Source: Paractinoplanes ferrugineus (GTDB lineage: Bacteria > Actinomycetota > Actinomycetes > Mycobacteriales > Micromonosporaceae). Taken from it: a DNA stretch of 64,000 nucleotides. The position numbers and the translations under genes are program-made. The notes beneath the pieces were generated by a model. That model was not told where the DNA came from. It did not search any database and was given only the letters and a program-made list of their open reading frames with translations. The stretch covers positions 62,001-126,000 of the forward strand of contig NZ_BOMM01000064.1 of NCBI RefSeq assembly GCF_016862195.1, given 5' to 3'. The first letter of the stretch is position 1, and every line of letters starts with the position of its first letter. Of the stretch, positions 49,181 to 58,712 are shown piece by piece.

Positions 49181-52100
49181 GTGGCGAACCAGACGAACGG
49201 GCACGCGAGCCCCGAGGAGCTCCGCAAACTCGCGGCCGACTGGCGCGCGCAGGCGGCCCGGCTGGTGTCGCTCGGCGGCACGGTGATGTCCGCGTACAAG
49301 GGCATCAAGTGGTCCGGCCTCGCTTATCTCTCGGCGACGGCCGCGGCGAACGCGGTGAACGTCAAGCTCAAGGCGATGGCCGAGTCGGCCGGGAAGTTCG
49401 CGGACTTCCTCGACGAGTACGCCGGCAAGGTCGAGGAACAGATCAAGAAGGAGAAGGCCGCCGCGATCGTGCAGATCGTGCTGGCCATCCTGGGCCTGCT
49501 CACGATGGGTCTGGCGGTCGTGCTGGCGCCGGCGCTGGCGGCGCTGTCGAGCCTGCTCGCCAGTCTGCTGCCGGCCATGAGCGCGCTGGCCAGCCGGATC
49601 GTCACGATGGTGCTCGACTTCGCGCTGGGCTTCCTCACCTTCGGTTCCATGCAGGTCGCGATGGAGTTCGGCACCCGGGGGATCGTCTCCGCGGCGATGG
49701 GCCTGCCGCTCGAGGTGGGCAGCTCCGAGTTGCTGAACATCCTGCTGGCGGGCGGGCTGGGCGGCCTGTTCTCGATCCGTGGCATCACCGCGGTGCCGGT
49801 GCGGGGCTCCCGCGGCGCCACTCCCCCACCGGCCCCGAAGATGCAGGCGCCGCCGAAGGCGTCCACGGCCACCAGCCCGGACGGCACCGGCGTGCAGCTC
49901 AACAGCCCCGCACCGGTCAAAGGCGCGGACGTCGCCGGGGCGCCGCGGGTCAGCGACGGCACGCCCGCCGTCAGTGCCAGCGACCTCACCGCCGCGCCGG
50001 TGCTCCCGACCGGCAGCCACACCGCACCGACCGCGTCGGCCTCGTCCGCCGGTGACGCGCGCCGGCTGGCGGCCGGGTCGCCGGGTGGGGCGAAGTCGGT
50101 GAGCGCGTCCGCCCAGCAGGCCACGGGTCACGTGAACCAGCCGCTGGCGGCACCGCACACCAACACGACGACGTCCGCGCCGATGGGCGGCGCGCGCGGC
50201 GACGGGCCCCGGACGGCGAACCTCGACCGCCCCGGCCCCACCGCCGGCACCCGCGGTGACGGCTCCCCGCAGGTCCACACCCCGGCCGCGAACGTCACGC
50301 ATCAGCCGGGTCAGCCGAACGTCGCCGACCGCGGCCCGATGTCGACGACCGGCGGCCGGGGCGGCACGCCCGAGGCGCCGGTCACCGGACCGACGATGCA
50401 CGCCACCCCGTCGACCGGCCCGGCCACCGTGCCGCACGGGACGTCGCTGCCGCCGGCCATGCGCGCCGGCGGTCTGCCCGAGACGTCGGCGCTGAACGCC
50501 GGCAGCCATCTGATGCCGCCGCCCGGCCGGCCCGGTGTCGCCGAGCACGCGGCCACCACCGGAACCCCGCACACCGTCGCACCGTCCACTCCGCACGGTG
50601 CCGGGCGGATGCTCGACGAGAACGCCACCAGCGCCGGACACCCGAACCTCCAGCAGCTACGCGACCAGCGCCTCAGCGTCATCGATCCCCCCAGAACCAG
50701 CACCGGCGGCGGCACCCACACCGTGGAACCCACGAACGCCACCGCACCGCCGACCACCGCCGCACCGCAGCACACCGCCACGCCGTCCACCGCCACGCCG
50801 CACGCGCAGCCCACCGCCGCACCGACGGCACCCCGCGGACCCGGACGGATGCTCGACGAGAACGCCACCAGCGCCGGACACCCGAACCTTCAACAGATGC
50901 GCGACCAGCGCCTCGCCGCCGTCGATCCGCCCAAGACCGGCACCCACAGCGGCGGTGGCCCGGTCCGCAACCAGGATCTCGGCGGCTCCCCGCCGCGGCC
51001 GGGTGAGCTGGACCCGCCCGCAGCCGGGCACTCCGACCGCTCGGCCGCGACGGGCATCGACTCCCGGCTGCTGGACGCGTCGGCGGCGCCCGCACCGGCG
51101 CGGGCGGAGGCCGGCGGCGGCCGGATCGAGCAGGGCAACGTGCCGCTCCGGCCGGAAGCCACCCGGGCCGACGCCCCGGTGCCGGCGGCCACGCCCCGGG
51201 CCGGCGCCCCGACCCCGGGACGTCAGCTGTTGCAGACCGGCCCGGACGGGCGTACGGATCTCGTGCGGGTCTCGGCGGAGCCGATGTTCGCGGGTGAAGG
51301 GCGACGGCTGGGCGGCGATCCGCACACCGTGCCCGGCCCCGGCCGGCCGCTTGCCGAGTCGGCCCCGGAGCGTCCCGCCACCGGCCCGGACAAATCGTTC
51401 ACCTACACCGAGCTGCGCGCCGACGGCACGATGGGCCCGACGACACTGCGGCCGGGCGAGAACGTCATGCACTCACAGCCCCTGGCCGGCAAGCAGACCG
51501 GCGTCCCGGCGGGTGGGGCGCACGAGCGGATCCTCAGCTATTCGGCCGACGGCCGGTCGTGGGAGGTCAAGCCGGTCGCGGCGGCGGCCCGCCCGGCCGC
51601 CGCGGACCCCCGGCCCCACCAGATGCTCCGGCAGAACCCGGACGGCACGGTGGACCTGCTCACCTTCGAGAAGCCACCGGCGCTCCCGTCCGGGCCGCCG
51701 GCCAAGCCGCGGCCCGGGGAGGCGAGCTTCCACGACCTCGACGGTCCCGGGGCGAGCCGCGGCTGGCAGTCGCGGTCGATCGAGCCGGGCGAGCGGTTCA
51801 CGGCCGAACAGGTGAGCCGGCCGCAGTCGACCGGGCAGCGACTCGACGGCAAGGAGCTGTTCTTCCAGCGCGAACCCACGTCGTTGCTGGTGAAGGACCA
51901 GGCCACGCACCACTGGACGCCGCTCGGGACGACCGAGGGGGTGGCGGCACCGCCGAAGGGCTGGGGCCGGGCCCCGGATGCCGCCCCGGTCACGGTGGCC
52001 AAGACCCCGAAGCCGGCCGACGGCCCGGCGTTCACCCGGGACGGCACCGGCCCCGGTACACCGCCGGACAACGCGCACTACCGCTGGAACGAGGCCAACG

Positions 52101-55100
52101 GGGCCGTCGAGCCGGTGAACGTGCGGGCCACCTCGATCGAGGTGGCCGAGATCGGCACGCAGACCCGGTCGGTGGCGATCGACCGGTACACGGCCACCGG
52201 CGGCAAGGGCGGCGGCAGCCAGCTCGACTCGTTGCGCATGCTCCCGGACGGCACCCTCGCGCCGGCCAACCCCCGAACCATCACCCCCGATCAGATCAGG
52301 TACGACTCCGCGTCCGGCGCGATCACGATGGACGGCACCCGGCCGGCCGGTGGCCACCCGTCCGGCGGTGGCGGCGGCCATTCCGGTGGCGGCGGTGGCG
52401 GCGGAGCACCCGGGTCGCGGGGTGGTGGCGGCCTGGCCAACCGCGGCCCGTCCCGCGGGTCCGCCACGCAGACCGACGACGGCACCCTGACCTTCGTCAA
52501 GCAGCCCCCGCGGACGGCCGAGAGCAGCGCCTCGACCGCGCCGGGCAGCGCCGCCGGAACACGGGACGCCCGCACCCACGCCGGCCAGCCGGGCGAGCGG
52601 CCCGACCCCGGTCGCGTGCTGGGCAGCGGGAAACCCGCGACGCGACCCGGCGCCGGGATCGGCGGTCCGGGGGACGCGGCGGCCGCCCGCGCGATGACCG
52701 AGGTCGACCACCAGGTCGTCCTCGGCACTCCCGCCGACGCGCCGCGCAACGTCCTGCGCAAACCACGCCCCGAACAGCCGCCCGCCACCCAGGAGGTCCG
52801 CGACACCGCCCCGACCGGCGGCCAGTCCACGACCCAGGTCAGCGACACCGCCCCGACCGGCGGCCAGTCCACGACGGAGGTCGGCGACAGCGTCTCGGTG
52901 GGCGGCCGGCCACCGACGGAGGTTCGGGACGACGCCTCGGTCAGCGGTGCGCCGTCGGTCACCGCCGGGGTCGGTGCCGAGGACCGGACGACAGCCCCGG
53001 CGCCGGCCGTGCCGATGCGGGCGCCGCTGCCGCACGAGGCGCCGTACGTCACCGCGATGCCCGAGGGCCTCGCCATGACCGTGCAGGGCAACGTCGTACA
53101 CCTGCACGCCGGCGCGCCACCCACCCGGCTCGTGCTGCGGCCCGGCCCGGATCTGACGGTCGTCGTCGACGGCTCGGTGACCAGTCTGCGGCTCATCCAC
53201 GCGGCGCTGGCCGAACTGCATCCGACGCGGCCGGTGTCGCTCGTCGAGTTCGTCGGCGACCGCCGCCCGGTCCCGCCGGAGCGAGCCCAGCGGATCGCTG
53301 AACTGCTGCTCACCGGCCTGCCCGGCAATCCGCGGATCAGCCTGCTGGCGGCGGCGCTCACCCACCCCCCGGCCGGGGCACCGGCCGCCCCGGCGTACCG
53401 TTTCGACCCGGCGGGCCACGTGGGACCGGACATCCCGGCGGGTGCGGGCAACGCGCGCCCGTCCGGCACGGACGACTTCCCCGCCGCCCCCACGCACGCC
53501 CCGTCCCCCAGCGGGCCGGCGGACGGGATGCCGGACGTGCCGGTCGAGCCGGAGCTCACCCGGGTGCGCCAGTTGACCCGGGTCATCGGCTTCGACGCCG
53601 GGCTGACCCCGGCCGAGATCGACGCCGTGCTCGCCGAGCTCGACCTGCGCTTCGGCGGCGCCGTCCTCGGTCCCGCCGGTGAGGGTGCGGCCCGGCAGCT
53701 CGCGGTGCGGGAGATCGCGCTGCGCGCCGGCCTCGACCGGGACACCACCCGGCTGCACGCCGACGCCGTCGGGGTTGCCGACGTGCCGGCCGCCGAGGCC
53801 GCCCTGGCCGACTTCCGCTCGGTGATCCGTCAGGTGGGCGCCGACAACCAGCTCATCGCCCAGGTCGTCGACCTGGCGATCGCGCGGGCCGAGAGCGAGG
53901 GCGTCCCGTACACCGAAGCCACCCGGGCGGCGATGGAGCAGGCCCTGCGGGCCGGCGACGAGGAGGCCGTCGCCGGGTTGCGGGCGGAGCTCGACGAGGC
54001 CCGGCACAACCGGGCCGGATATGCCGCGGCGCATCAGCGATACCTCGATCAGGAGCTGGCGGAGCGCTTGCGGGCCCTGCCGCCGGAGATCACCCGCCCG
54101 CCGGGCGCCGGTGGCTCGGTGGCCGGGGACGACGCGTCCCGGCCACCGTCCGAACAGGATCACGCCCGGGCCACACAGGTCCACGACGCCCTCGCCGCCC
54201 TGCCGGAAGCGCCGCACGTCGGTCCGGTCGACCCGACGTTCGATCAGCGGCTGACCTCGCTGCCGGATCTGCCGGCCACGTCACCGATAGCGGAATCGGA
54301 ACTGGAAGACCTGGTCGCGGTGCTGGCGGCCGACGCGAGACTCGATGCTGAGGCGACCGCGCAGGTCCTCGCCGGCCTGCGACGCGAGTTCGGCGACGCC
54401 GTGTTCACCCCCGCGGTGGTGGGCGAGGCGAGGCAGGCCATCGCCCGGGACGTGGCGAGCCGGGCCTCGGCCGACCTGGCGCGGCTCGAACCGCTCATCG
54501 CCCGGATCACCGGCTCGGACCCGGACGCCGACGCGGTGGCGCTGGCCGAGGTGAGCGCCGAGTTGCGGCGGCAAGGCGCCGACCGGGACCTGATCGAGCG
54601 GGTGGCCGACATGCGGATCGGCGACGCCGCCCAGACCGGCGCCGGGTTCGCCGGGGCTCGGCGGGATCGGCTGATCCAGGCGTTGGCCGACGGCGATCAG
54701 GCGGCGTACGACGGGCTGGTCGCCGAGTTCGAGGCGGTCCGCCAGGCCCGGGAGGAGTCCACCGCCGCCGCGGAACTGGTGCTGCACAAGGCACTGGAGA
54801 AGCGGCTGGCCGAGTTGAAGCAGTTCGCGGACGAGCTGACGACGCGTACGCCGGTCCCGCCGCCCGTACGCGACGAACCCCCGGCGCCGACCGCTCAGCC
54901 GGACCCGGCGGCGGACGCGCAACGGCTGCTCGACCTGCGGGCGCAGCTGGCGGATCTCCCACCGGCGCCGGCGAGCACGCCGCGCCCGGCCGGCGACCAC
55001 TCCCCCGCCGACCTGGCCGAGCTGCTGCCCGACGTACCGAGGCCGGCGCCGGAACCGGCCGAGCCGCTGTCGGCGGAGGCCCAGCGCGGCGCGGACCTGG

Positions 55101-58100
55101 AAAAGCTCGACGGTGAGCTGCGCGGGCGGCTCGCCGACCTCATCGTCGGCGAGCACGCCGGGACCGGCTCGCGTTACACCGAATCGGAACGCGCCCGGCT
55201 GATCGACGCCCTGCGGGACGGCGACGCCGAGACCCTCGGGCAGATCCGGGACCGGCTCGAGACCGGGGCCGCGACCCACCGGCGGGCCACCGAGTTCGAG
55301 GCGCGACGGGCCGACGAGGCCACCGACGACCGGCTGACCGAACTCGGTCAGGCGCAACCGCGGCGCGACTTCCGGTCCGTCCTGGACGAGCTGCGGACAC
55401 AACGGCCGGTCGAGCCGGACAGCGGGCTCATGATGGCGCCGCCGCGGCAACGCCCCACCCCGCCGGCCGACCCGCCCGGTCAGTTCACCGAGGCCGCGAC
55501 GGTCGAGCAGGAACTGCACCGGGCCGGGCTCGACGCGGACAGCCGGTTCGACGCCGCCGTGCGGGAATGGCGGGACGCGCATCCGGAGCAGGCCGACCGC
55601 CTCGACGCCGTGCTGCCCGCGGTGCGGGCCGAGTTCGAGAACCGCACCGCGCGGTCGTGGCGGCAGCTGTGGGCGACCGACGGGGTCGGCGCCGGCTGGC
55701 CGGCCGAACTGGACCGGGCCGCGGCCGAGCTGCCGCACCAGCTCGACGCCGCCGTGGCCGGTGGCGTCCGGACCGCTCCGGTGCAGACCTCGACCGGCAG
55801 CACGGCCGACGGGTCGGTCACCACCCTCGCCGATGACATCTTCCGCCGGTCCGTCGGTGCCGTGCGGTACGACCGTGGGCTCGACGTGCCGGCCGGCCAC
55901 CTGGAGACGATGCGGGTGGCGTTCCGCACGAGCATGCAGGCCACCCAGGACCGGCTGGGCGCGGATGCGGACTGGGACGAGTACGTGGCCGGGCAGTGGA
56001 CGCGGCTGCGCGCCGACCTGGTCGCGGCCGATCTGGCGGTGGCCGCGGCCCAGGACGCGGCCCGGGCCTTCCACCGGTTCCTCGGGGACCGGGCCGGCCC
56101 GCCGGGTGCGCTCGACGCCACGATGTCGGCGCACGCCGTCCGGCTGCTCGGGGTGGAGTTCGCCCGGGACCACCTCGCCACCCACGGCCGGCACGTCGTC
56201 GAGCTGGAGGCGTTGCAGCAGAAGGCGTTCGAGGACGCGTTCACCGAGCTGCGCGACCCGCGTAACGAGATCACCGCGCTGAGCCCCGCCGCCCGGGCGC
56301 AACGGTGGGCGGGCCGGCAGGAAGCCCTGCGGACCGATTACGCCGCCCGGATCGGCACCGCGCGGCGGGTCGAGGAGTTCCGGCCCGATCTCGTCCGTGC
56401 CTTCGGCAACGCGGTCACCGACGCGGCCGCCCGCACCGCGACCACGCCGCCGCTCCGGTCGCTCGACGGCCTGCCGGCCGAGGTGACCGACCAGTTCCGG
56501 GCCGACTTCATCGCCGCCGGGCGCGACCTCTTCGACCAGGTGTGGGCCCCGGTGATCGCCGCGGGGGCCCGCGGTTACGACGCGGCGTTCCAGGCGGCCG
56601 AGCGTGAGTGGCAGGTGCGCTACGAGCACCTGCTGACCGGCGTACGCGACCACGCCTTCCTTTATCTGCAAGCGCACCGCCACGACCCCGCGGTGCGGGC
56701 CGCCATGCTCCAGGCGCGGGACGCGGACCGCGACGTGCCGGAGTCGGCGTACCAGGCGGCCGCCCAGGCCTTCTACACCGACGCGCTGGCCGCGTTGCGC
56801 ACCGCCTTCGACGAGTCGGCCGACCCGGCCCGGGTCGACCAGTGGGAGGCGCTGGCCACCACGCTCGAGGCCCGGATCGCCGACTACTTCACCGAGGAGG
56901 CGCTGCGCCGGCACGCGGCCGCTCCCGCCGAGCGCGGCGGCATCACGCCGCTGCTGGAGGCCACCCCCACCGCGTACGAGAGTGCCGCGCGGCCGGTGCT
57001 CGACCAGGCGCGGGCAGACATCGACGCGGCCCTGCACCGTCCCGGGCGCGACCTCGACGACGCCACCCGGTTGCGGATCACCCGCGAGCTCGACGCGCGG
57101 ATCAGCGAGGCCACCACGGCCGCGCGGACCCGGGCCGAACGCGGCGGCCAGACCCCGGCGGTGGTGGCCGCGGCGGTGGAGGCACTGCACGGCCGGCTCA
57201 CCGAACTGGTGCGCTCGGTGCCGGTCCTGGTGCTGCACCACGCCCTGCTCGGCGAGCAGGTGCGGGCGGCCGGTCCGGCCTTCGAGGAGCTGCTCACCGT
57301 CGAGCTGCCGGTGCCGGTCGTCGAGGCGCTGGGCCGATCGTTCACGCTGGACTGGCTCACCGCGTACGACGAGCTGTTCCGAGGTGAGCAGACCTCGGCG
57401 GCGGCGCTGACCGGGCTGCGGGAGCTCGCGGCGACGGTCCGGCTCACCACGCCCGCCCAGCACCTGACCGACGGGGCCCTGCGGACGGCGCTGCTCGACG
57501 CGGCCGCCACCCTGCCCGGCGACCTGGTCGAGGTGCCGTCCGGGATCCTGCTGCGGCACAGCGCCACCGGGGCGGCCGCCGGGGATCTGCTGGCCATCGC
57601 CTCGTCGTTCCCGCCCGCGTCGGGCCAGCAGCACGTCTTCGTCGGCCCGGGGGTCAACCTGGGCCGGTTCCTCGGCGAGGTCACCCGCACGCTGCGCGAA
57701 CCGGACATGCGGTCGCGGGTCGTCGTCCACGCGCCGCTGACACCGCCGGAGACGCTGCGCGGCCTGGCCGACCGGCTGGGCGTCACGGTGGCGCTCACCG
57801 AGCGGCCCACCGATCCGGCCCTGGCCCGGCGCGCCACGCCGGTCGACGCGAACGGTTCGCCGACGCTGTGGCAGTGGGCGGTGCAGTGGCACGTACGCCC
57901 GATGGATGCCCCGCCGCCGGCCCCGTTCGGCCTGCGGCAGTCGCCGGACGGGACGTACGCGCTGCCCGACGGCTGGGTGATCGAGGACCTGCCGTGGTAC
58001 GCCTGGGCCCGCCCGGCGCAGGTGACCGACCCGGCCCTGGCCGCCCGGATCCGCGCCGGCGAGTTCGCCGGGGACACCCGCTTCATCGTGGGTGAGCCCG

Positions 58101-58633
58101 GCGTGGCCGTGCCGACCGCCGTCGCCACGGCCGGTCTGGACCTGCTCAGCCGCACGCCGCGGGTGCCGGGTGAGCAGATCCCGGTGCGCTGGTTCAGTGA
58201 TCCCGAGCTGACCACCCCGGCCGCCGCCCCGCACACCCGGACGGCGGCCGACGAGGCGGCCGGCACGCTCACCGTGACCGGGCACGCCGAGGTCCGCGAC
58301 GCCCTGCGCACCGAGCCCGACCCGGTGCGCCGGGACAGCCTGCTCACCGGGCTGCTCGGGCCGGGCGGCGCGGTGCTCGGCGCGCTGCCCGTGCTGCACA
58401 CCGCCCTACCGGTGGTGACAGCGCCGGACGCGGCTCTGGCCCGGTTGCTGGAATACGCCCACAGCGCCGTCCGGGGGGAGCCGCTCCCGGTCACCGAGGT
58501 GCACGCCGCGGCGAGGGGCCTGCGTCCCGAGACCAAGGCGGCGCTGATCGACGGCCTGCGCAGGCTGGCCGTCGCCAACCCGGGGCGGCAGACGGTGCTG
58601 CACACCCTCGGCGCCCTGATCCTGGACTGCTGA
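49181..58633 (+). CDS. Giant 3150-residue WXG-headed type VII cargo-like protein
   Basis: GTG start at 49181. Residues 1-95 are a WXG-like helical hairpin (WSG at 44-46), followed by hydrophobic helices (about 98-205), a long Pro/Thr/Gly-rich region (about 215-1370) with repeats, then a mainly helical region (about 1440-2750) and C-terminal beta/alpha modules (about 2770-3150). An early module (about 1290-1400) reads LAMTVQGNVVHLHAG ... VVVDGSVTSLRLIHAALAEL. The tail includes HVFVGPGVNLGRFLGEV and RFIVGEPGVAVPTAVATAG, resembling the filler domains of actinobacterial polymorphic toxins. No nuclease, ART or deaminase motif was seen at the C terminus. The next two genes share module types, so all three probably form one secreted system. 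No frameshift over 9.4 kb. Confidence 0.88.
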   Translation: MANQTNGHASPEELRKLAADWRAQAARLVSLGGTVMSAYKGIKWSGLAYLSATAAANAVNVKLKAMAESAGKFADFLDEYAGKVEEQIKKEKAAAIVQIVLAILGLLTMGLAVVLAPALAALSSLLASLLPAMSALASRIVTMVLDFALGFLTFGSMQVAMEFGTRGIVSAAMGLPLEVGSSELLNILLAGGLGGLFSIRGITAVPVRGSRGATPPPAPKMQAPPKASTATSPDGTGVQLNSPAPVKGADVAGAPRVSDGTPAVSASDLTAAPVLPTGSHTAPTASASSAGDARRLAAGSPGGAKSVSASAQQATGHVNQPLAAPHTNTTTSAPMGGARGDGPRTANLDRPGPTAGTRGDGSPQVHTPAANVTHQPGQPNVADRGPMSTTGGRGGTPEAPVTGPTMHATPSTGPATVPHGTSLPPAMRAGGLPETSALNAGSHLMPPPGRPGVAEHAATTGTPHTVAPSTPHGAGRMLDENATSAGHPNLQQLRDQRLSVIDPPRTSTGGGTHTVEPTNATAPPTTAAPQHTATPSTATPHAQPTAAPTAPRGPGRMLDENATSAGHPNLQQMRDQRLAAVDPPKTGTHSGGGPVRNQDLGGSPPRPGELDPPAAGHSDRSAATGIDSRLLDASAAPAPARAEAGGGRIEQGNVPLRPEATRADAPVPAATPRAGAPTPGRQLLQTGPDGRTDLVRVSAEPMFAGEGRRLGGDPHTVPGPGRPLAESAPERPATGPDKSFTYTELRADGTMGPTTLRPGENVMHSQPLAGKQTGVPAGGAHERILSYSADGRSWEVKPVAAAARPAAADPRPHQMLRQNPDGTVDLLTFEKPPALPSGPPAKPRPGEASFHDLDGPGASRGWQSRSIEPGERFTAEQVSRPQSTGQRLDGKELFFQREPTSLLVKDQATHHWTPLGTTEGVAAPPKGWGRAPDAAPVTVAKTPKPADGPAFTRDGTGPGTPPDNAHYRWNEANGAVEPVNVRATSIEVAEIGTQTRSVAIDRYTATGGKGGGSQLDSLRMLPDGTLAPANPRTITPDQIRYDSASGAITMDGTRPAGGHPSGGGGGHSGGGGGGGAPGSRGGGGLANRGPSRGSATQTDDGTLTFVKQPPRTAESSASTAPGSAAGTRDARTHAGQPGERPDPGRVLGSGKPATRPGAGIGGPGDAAAARAMTEVDHQVVLGTPADAPRNVLRKPRPEQPPATQEVRDTAPTGGQSTTQVSDTAPTGGQSTTEVGDSVSVGGRPPTEVRDDASVSGAPSVTAGVGAEDRTTAPAPAVPMRAPLPHEAPYVTAMPEGLAMTVQGNVVHLHAGAPPTRLVLRPGPDLTVVVDGSVTSLRLIHAALAELHPTRPVSLVEFVGDRRPVPPERAQRIAELLLTGLPGNPRISLLAAALTHPPAGAPAAPAYRFDPAGHVGPDIPAGAGNARPSGTDDFPAAPTHAPSPSGPADGMPDVPVEPELTRVRQLTRVIGFDAGLTPAEIDAVLAELDLRFGGAVLGPAGEGAARQLAVREIALRAGLDRDTTRLHADAVGVADVPAAEAALADFRSVIRQVGADNQLIAQVVDLAIARAESEGVPYTEATRAAMEQALRAGDEEAVAGLRAELDEARHNRAGYAAAHQRYLDQELAERLRALPPEITRPPGAGGSVAGDDASRPPSEQDHARATQVHDALAALPEAPHVGPVDPTFDQRLTSLPDLPATSPIAESELEDLVAVLAADARLDAEATAQVLAGLRREFGDAVFTPAVVGEARQAIARDVASRASADLARLEPLIARITGSDPDADAVALAEVSAELRRQGADRDLIERVADMRIGDAAQTGAGFAGARRDRLIQALADGDQAAYDGLVAEFEAVRQAREESTAAAELVLHKALEKRLAELKQFADELTTRTPVPPPVRDEPPAPTAQPDPAADAQRLLDLRAQLADLPPAPASTPRPAGDHSPADLAELLPDVPRPAPEPAEPLSAEAQRGADLEKLDGELRGRLADLIVGEHAGTGSRYTESERARLIDALRDGDAETLGQIRDRLETGAATHRRATEFEARRADEATDDRLTELGQAQPRRDFRSVLDELRTQRPVEPDSGLMMAPPRQRPTPPADPPGQFTEAATVEQELHRAGLDADSRFDAAVREWRDAHPEQADRLDAVLPAVRAEFENRTARSWRQLWATDGVGAGWPAELDRAAAELPHQLDAAVAGGVRTAPVQTSTGSTADGSVTTLADDIFRRSVGAVRYDRGLDVPAGHLETMRVAFRTSMQATQDRLGADADWDEYVAGQWTRLRADLVAADLAVAAAQDAARAFHRFLGDRAGPPGALDATMSAHAVRLLGVEFARDHLATHGRHVVELEALQQKAFEDAFTELRDPRNEITALSPAARAQRWAGRQEALRTDYAARIGTARRVEEFRPDLVRAFGNAVTDAAARTATTPPLRSLDGLPAEVTDQFRADFIAAGRDLFDQVWAPVIAAGARGYDAAFQAAEREWQVRYEHLLTGVRDHAFLYLQAHRHDPAVRAAMLQARDADRDVPESAYQAAAQAFYTDALAALRTAFDESADPARVDQWEALATTLEARIADYFTEEALRRHAAAPAERGGITPLLEATPTAYESAARPVLDQARADIDAALHRPGRDLDDATRLRITRELDARISEATTAARTRAERGGQTPAVVAAAVEALHGRLTELVRSVPVLVLHHALLGEQVRAAGPAFEELLTVELPVPVVEALGRSFTLDWLTAYDELFRGEQTSAAALTGLRELAATVRLTTPAQHLTDGALRTALLDAAATLPGDLVEVPSGILLRHSATGAAAGDLLAIASSFPPASGQQHVFVGPGVNLGRFLGEVTRTLREPDMRSRVVVHAPLTPPETLRGLADRLGVTVALTERPTDPALARRATPVDANGSPTLWQWAVQWHVRPMDAPPPAPFGLRQSPDGTYALPDGWVIEDLPWYAWARPAQVTDPALAARIRAGEFAGDTRFIVGEPGVAVPTAVATAGLDLLSRTPRVPGEQIPVRWFSDPELTTPAAAPHTRTAADEAAGTLTVTGHAEVRDALRTEPDPVRRDSLLTGLLGPGGAVLGALPVLHTALPVVTAPDAALARLLEYAHSAVRGEPLPVTEVHAAARGLRPETKAALIDGLRRLAVANPGRQTVLHTLGALILDC
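50606..50911 (+). repeat. Two copies of a motif spaced exactly 240 bp
   Basis: Segments starting CGGATGCTCGACGAGAACG at 50606 and 50846 are nearly identical over about 65 bases and both encode GRMLDENATSAGHPNLQQ in the giant gene (about residues 476 and 556). Confidence 0.9.
52802..52885 (+). repeat. 42-bp tandem repeat coding a 14-residue unit
   Basis: GACACCGCCCCGACCGGCGG occurs at 52802 and again at 52844; the encoded unit is DTAPTGGQSTTQVS. A third, diverged unit (DSVSVGGRPPTEVR) follows in the giant gene. Confidence 0.85.
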
Positions 58634-58712
58634 CCGTTTTCCCGCCCCGGCGTGAACCGGCGCGGCCTCCCGTCCGTTCCAGACGGGCCCGCACCGGGCG
58701 AGAGGAGCCGAC

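Noticed and set aside
54281-58399. Very long open frame on the minus strand opposite the giant gene (over 1300 codons), and similar long antisense frames elsewhere
   Set aside because: In this very high-GC DNA antisense frames stay open by codon bias. The translations are Arg/Gly/Pro-rich, lack domains, and the opposite strand carries recognised proteins.
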